From Candidatus Cloacimonadota bacterium (GTDB lineage Bacteria > Cloacimonadota > Cloacimonadia > Cloacimonadales > TCS61): a stretch of 13,441 bases of DNA. The notes below the pieces were generated by a model, which did not search any database, was not told where the DNA came from, and saw only the letters and a list, made by a program, of their open reading frames with translations. Made by a program: the position numbers and the translations under genes. The stretch spans positions 1 to 13,441 of the forward strand of contig DAOUUD010000025.1 in NCBI GenBank assembly GCA_030668345.1, read 5' to 3'. The first letter of the stretch is position 1. The number at the start of each line of letters is the position of its first letter. Shown here piece after piece: positions 12,932-13,441 of the stretch.

Positions 12932-13441
12932 ATGGTTAAGCTCAGGCTTAGAAGAATGGGGGCGATAGATAAGCCATTCTATAGAATTGTTGCAGTAGAT
13001 TCACGCAAAAAAAGAGACGGTGCATACCTTGAATCTGTAGGATACTATGATCCTAAAACTGATCCTCTTACACTGAAAGTTGATATTGAAAGATCTTTAT
13101 ATTGGTTGGGTGTTGGTGCTCAACCCTCAGATACAGTAAGATCATTACTGAAAAAAGCCGGCGTAATGGAAAAATGGCATAGAATCAAATTCGGAGAAAA
13201 AACCGAAGAACCAAAAGAAAAAAAGAAAAAAACTACTAAGAAAGAAACTAAACCGGCAGCCCAAAAACCAGCAGTCAAAAAAACTGTAGTCAAAAAACCA
13301 GCTGCAAAACCAGCAGCAAAAAAACCAGTTGCAAAACCAGTTGCAAAACCAGTTGCAAAACCAGTTGCAAAACCAGTTGCAAAACCAGTTGCAAAACCAG
13401 TTGCAAAACCAGTTGCAAAACCAGTTGCAAAACCAGCTGTA
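12932..13441 (+). CDS. rpsP: Ribosomal protein S16 with long basic repeat tail (partial, runs off right edge)
   Basis: The frame is open to the last base: 170 codons with no stop. Residues 1 to about 86 are S16: MVKLRLRRMGAIDKPFYRIV, then AVDSRKKRDGAYLESVGYYDP (21-41), and WLGVGAQPSDTVRSLLKKAG (58-77). S16 binds 16S rRNA early in 30S assembly and is usually 75-100 residues. Here the core is followed by a Lys/Glu segment (90-106), then Lys/Ala/Pro-rich sequence, and from residue 132 nine PVAK tetrapeptides. The tail is strongly basic, rather like histone-H1-type bacterial tails. AAGGAG at 12921-12926 supports the ATG at 12932. In many genomes ffh-rpsP is followed by a KH-domain gene, rimM and trmD, which would lie beyond the window. 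Confidence 0.93.
   Translation, partial: MVKLRLRRMGAIDKPFYRIVAVDSRKKRDGAYLESVGYYDPKTDPLTLKVDIERSLYWLGVGAQPSDTVRSLLKKAGVMEKWHRIKFGEKTEEPKEKKKKTTKKETKPAAQKPAVKKTVVKKPAAKPAAKKPVAKPVAKPVAKPVAKPVAKPVAKPVAKPVAKPVAKPAV
13325..13432 (+). repeat. Nine perfect copies of a 12-bp tandem repeat in rpsP
   Basis: The unit CCAGTTGCAAAA repeats exactly nine times without one mismatch, in frame, encoding Pro-Val-Ala-Lys. It is flanked by related but diverged units (cca-gct-gca-aaa and cca-gca-gca-aaa upstream, cca-gct-gta at the edge). Identical codons in every unit indicate recent expansion by slippage or recombination. The 12-base unit keeps the frame, so copy number could vary without destroying the gene. 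The right end is not seen; more units may follow. Confidence 0.95.

Noticed and set aside
13325..13441. Short perfect repeats that might suggest a CRISPR or satellite array
   Set aside because: The units are contiguous, have no spacers, are exactly 12 bases and keep the rpsP frame, so this is a coding tandem repeat.

Overview
The window is a densely packed, AT-rich, one-strand (+) stretch from a bacterium with an outer membrane. Sixteen protein genes (two cut by the window edges) follow each other with gaps of 0 to 150 bases, or with overlaps. No minus-strand gene, RNA gene, insertion sequence or CRISPR array was found. The best guess for the source is the Fibrobacterota-Chlorobiota-Bacteroidota (FCB) side of the tree, with Cloacimonadota the leading candidate. 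The reasons are a PorV/PorQ-like barrel protein, a Wzz-type tyrosine kinase, SpoVG in a diderm, and the order ispE-spoVG-prs-rplY-pth-rpsF-ssb-rpsR-DUF2232-rplI. This placement is inference from gene content only; no search was run.

Region 1 (1-3966) looks like an envelope/exopolysaccharide module: the end of an outer-membrane beta-barrel protein, a lipoprotein with a fibronectin-III-like domain, a small SLBB protein with a C-terminal membrane anchor, and a fused Wzz/BY-kinase ending in a very tyrosine-rich tail.

Region 2 (3902-9890) is a housekeeping block: isoprenoid kinase (ispE), the nucleic-acid-binding regulator SpoVG, PRPP synthase (prs), ribosomal protein L25, peptidyl-tRNA hydrolase (pth), then S6-SSB-S18-DUF2232-L9. 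ispE starts inside the 3' end of the kinase gene, so envelope and housekeeping blocks are physically interlocked. Several small stem-loops lie at gene junctions (lipoprotein/SLBB, prs/rplY, pth/rpsF) and are candidates for processing or autoregulation.

Region 3 (9903-13441) has an unrecognised six-helix membrane protein, a DUF721/DciA-like protein, ribulose-phosphate epimerase (rpe), the signal-recognition-particle GTPase (ffh), a 150-base leader, and ribosomal protein S16 (rpsP). S16 runs off the right edge inside nine perfect copies of a 12-base repeat.

The most unusual signal is in protein tails. SpoVG ends in about a dozen acidic PEEK/PEEQ-type tetrapeptides, L25 ends in a Glu-rich tail, and S16 carries a basic Lys/Ala/Pro extension with PVAK repeats. 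Two of these have the same 12-base/4-residue period but opposite charge. No clearly new defence or mobile system is visible.
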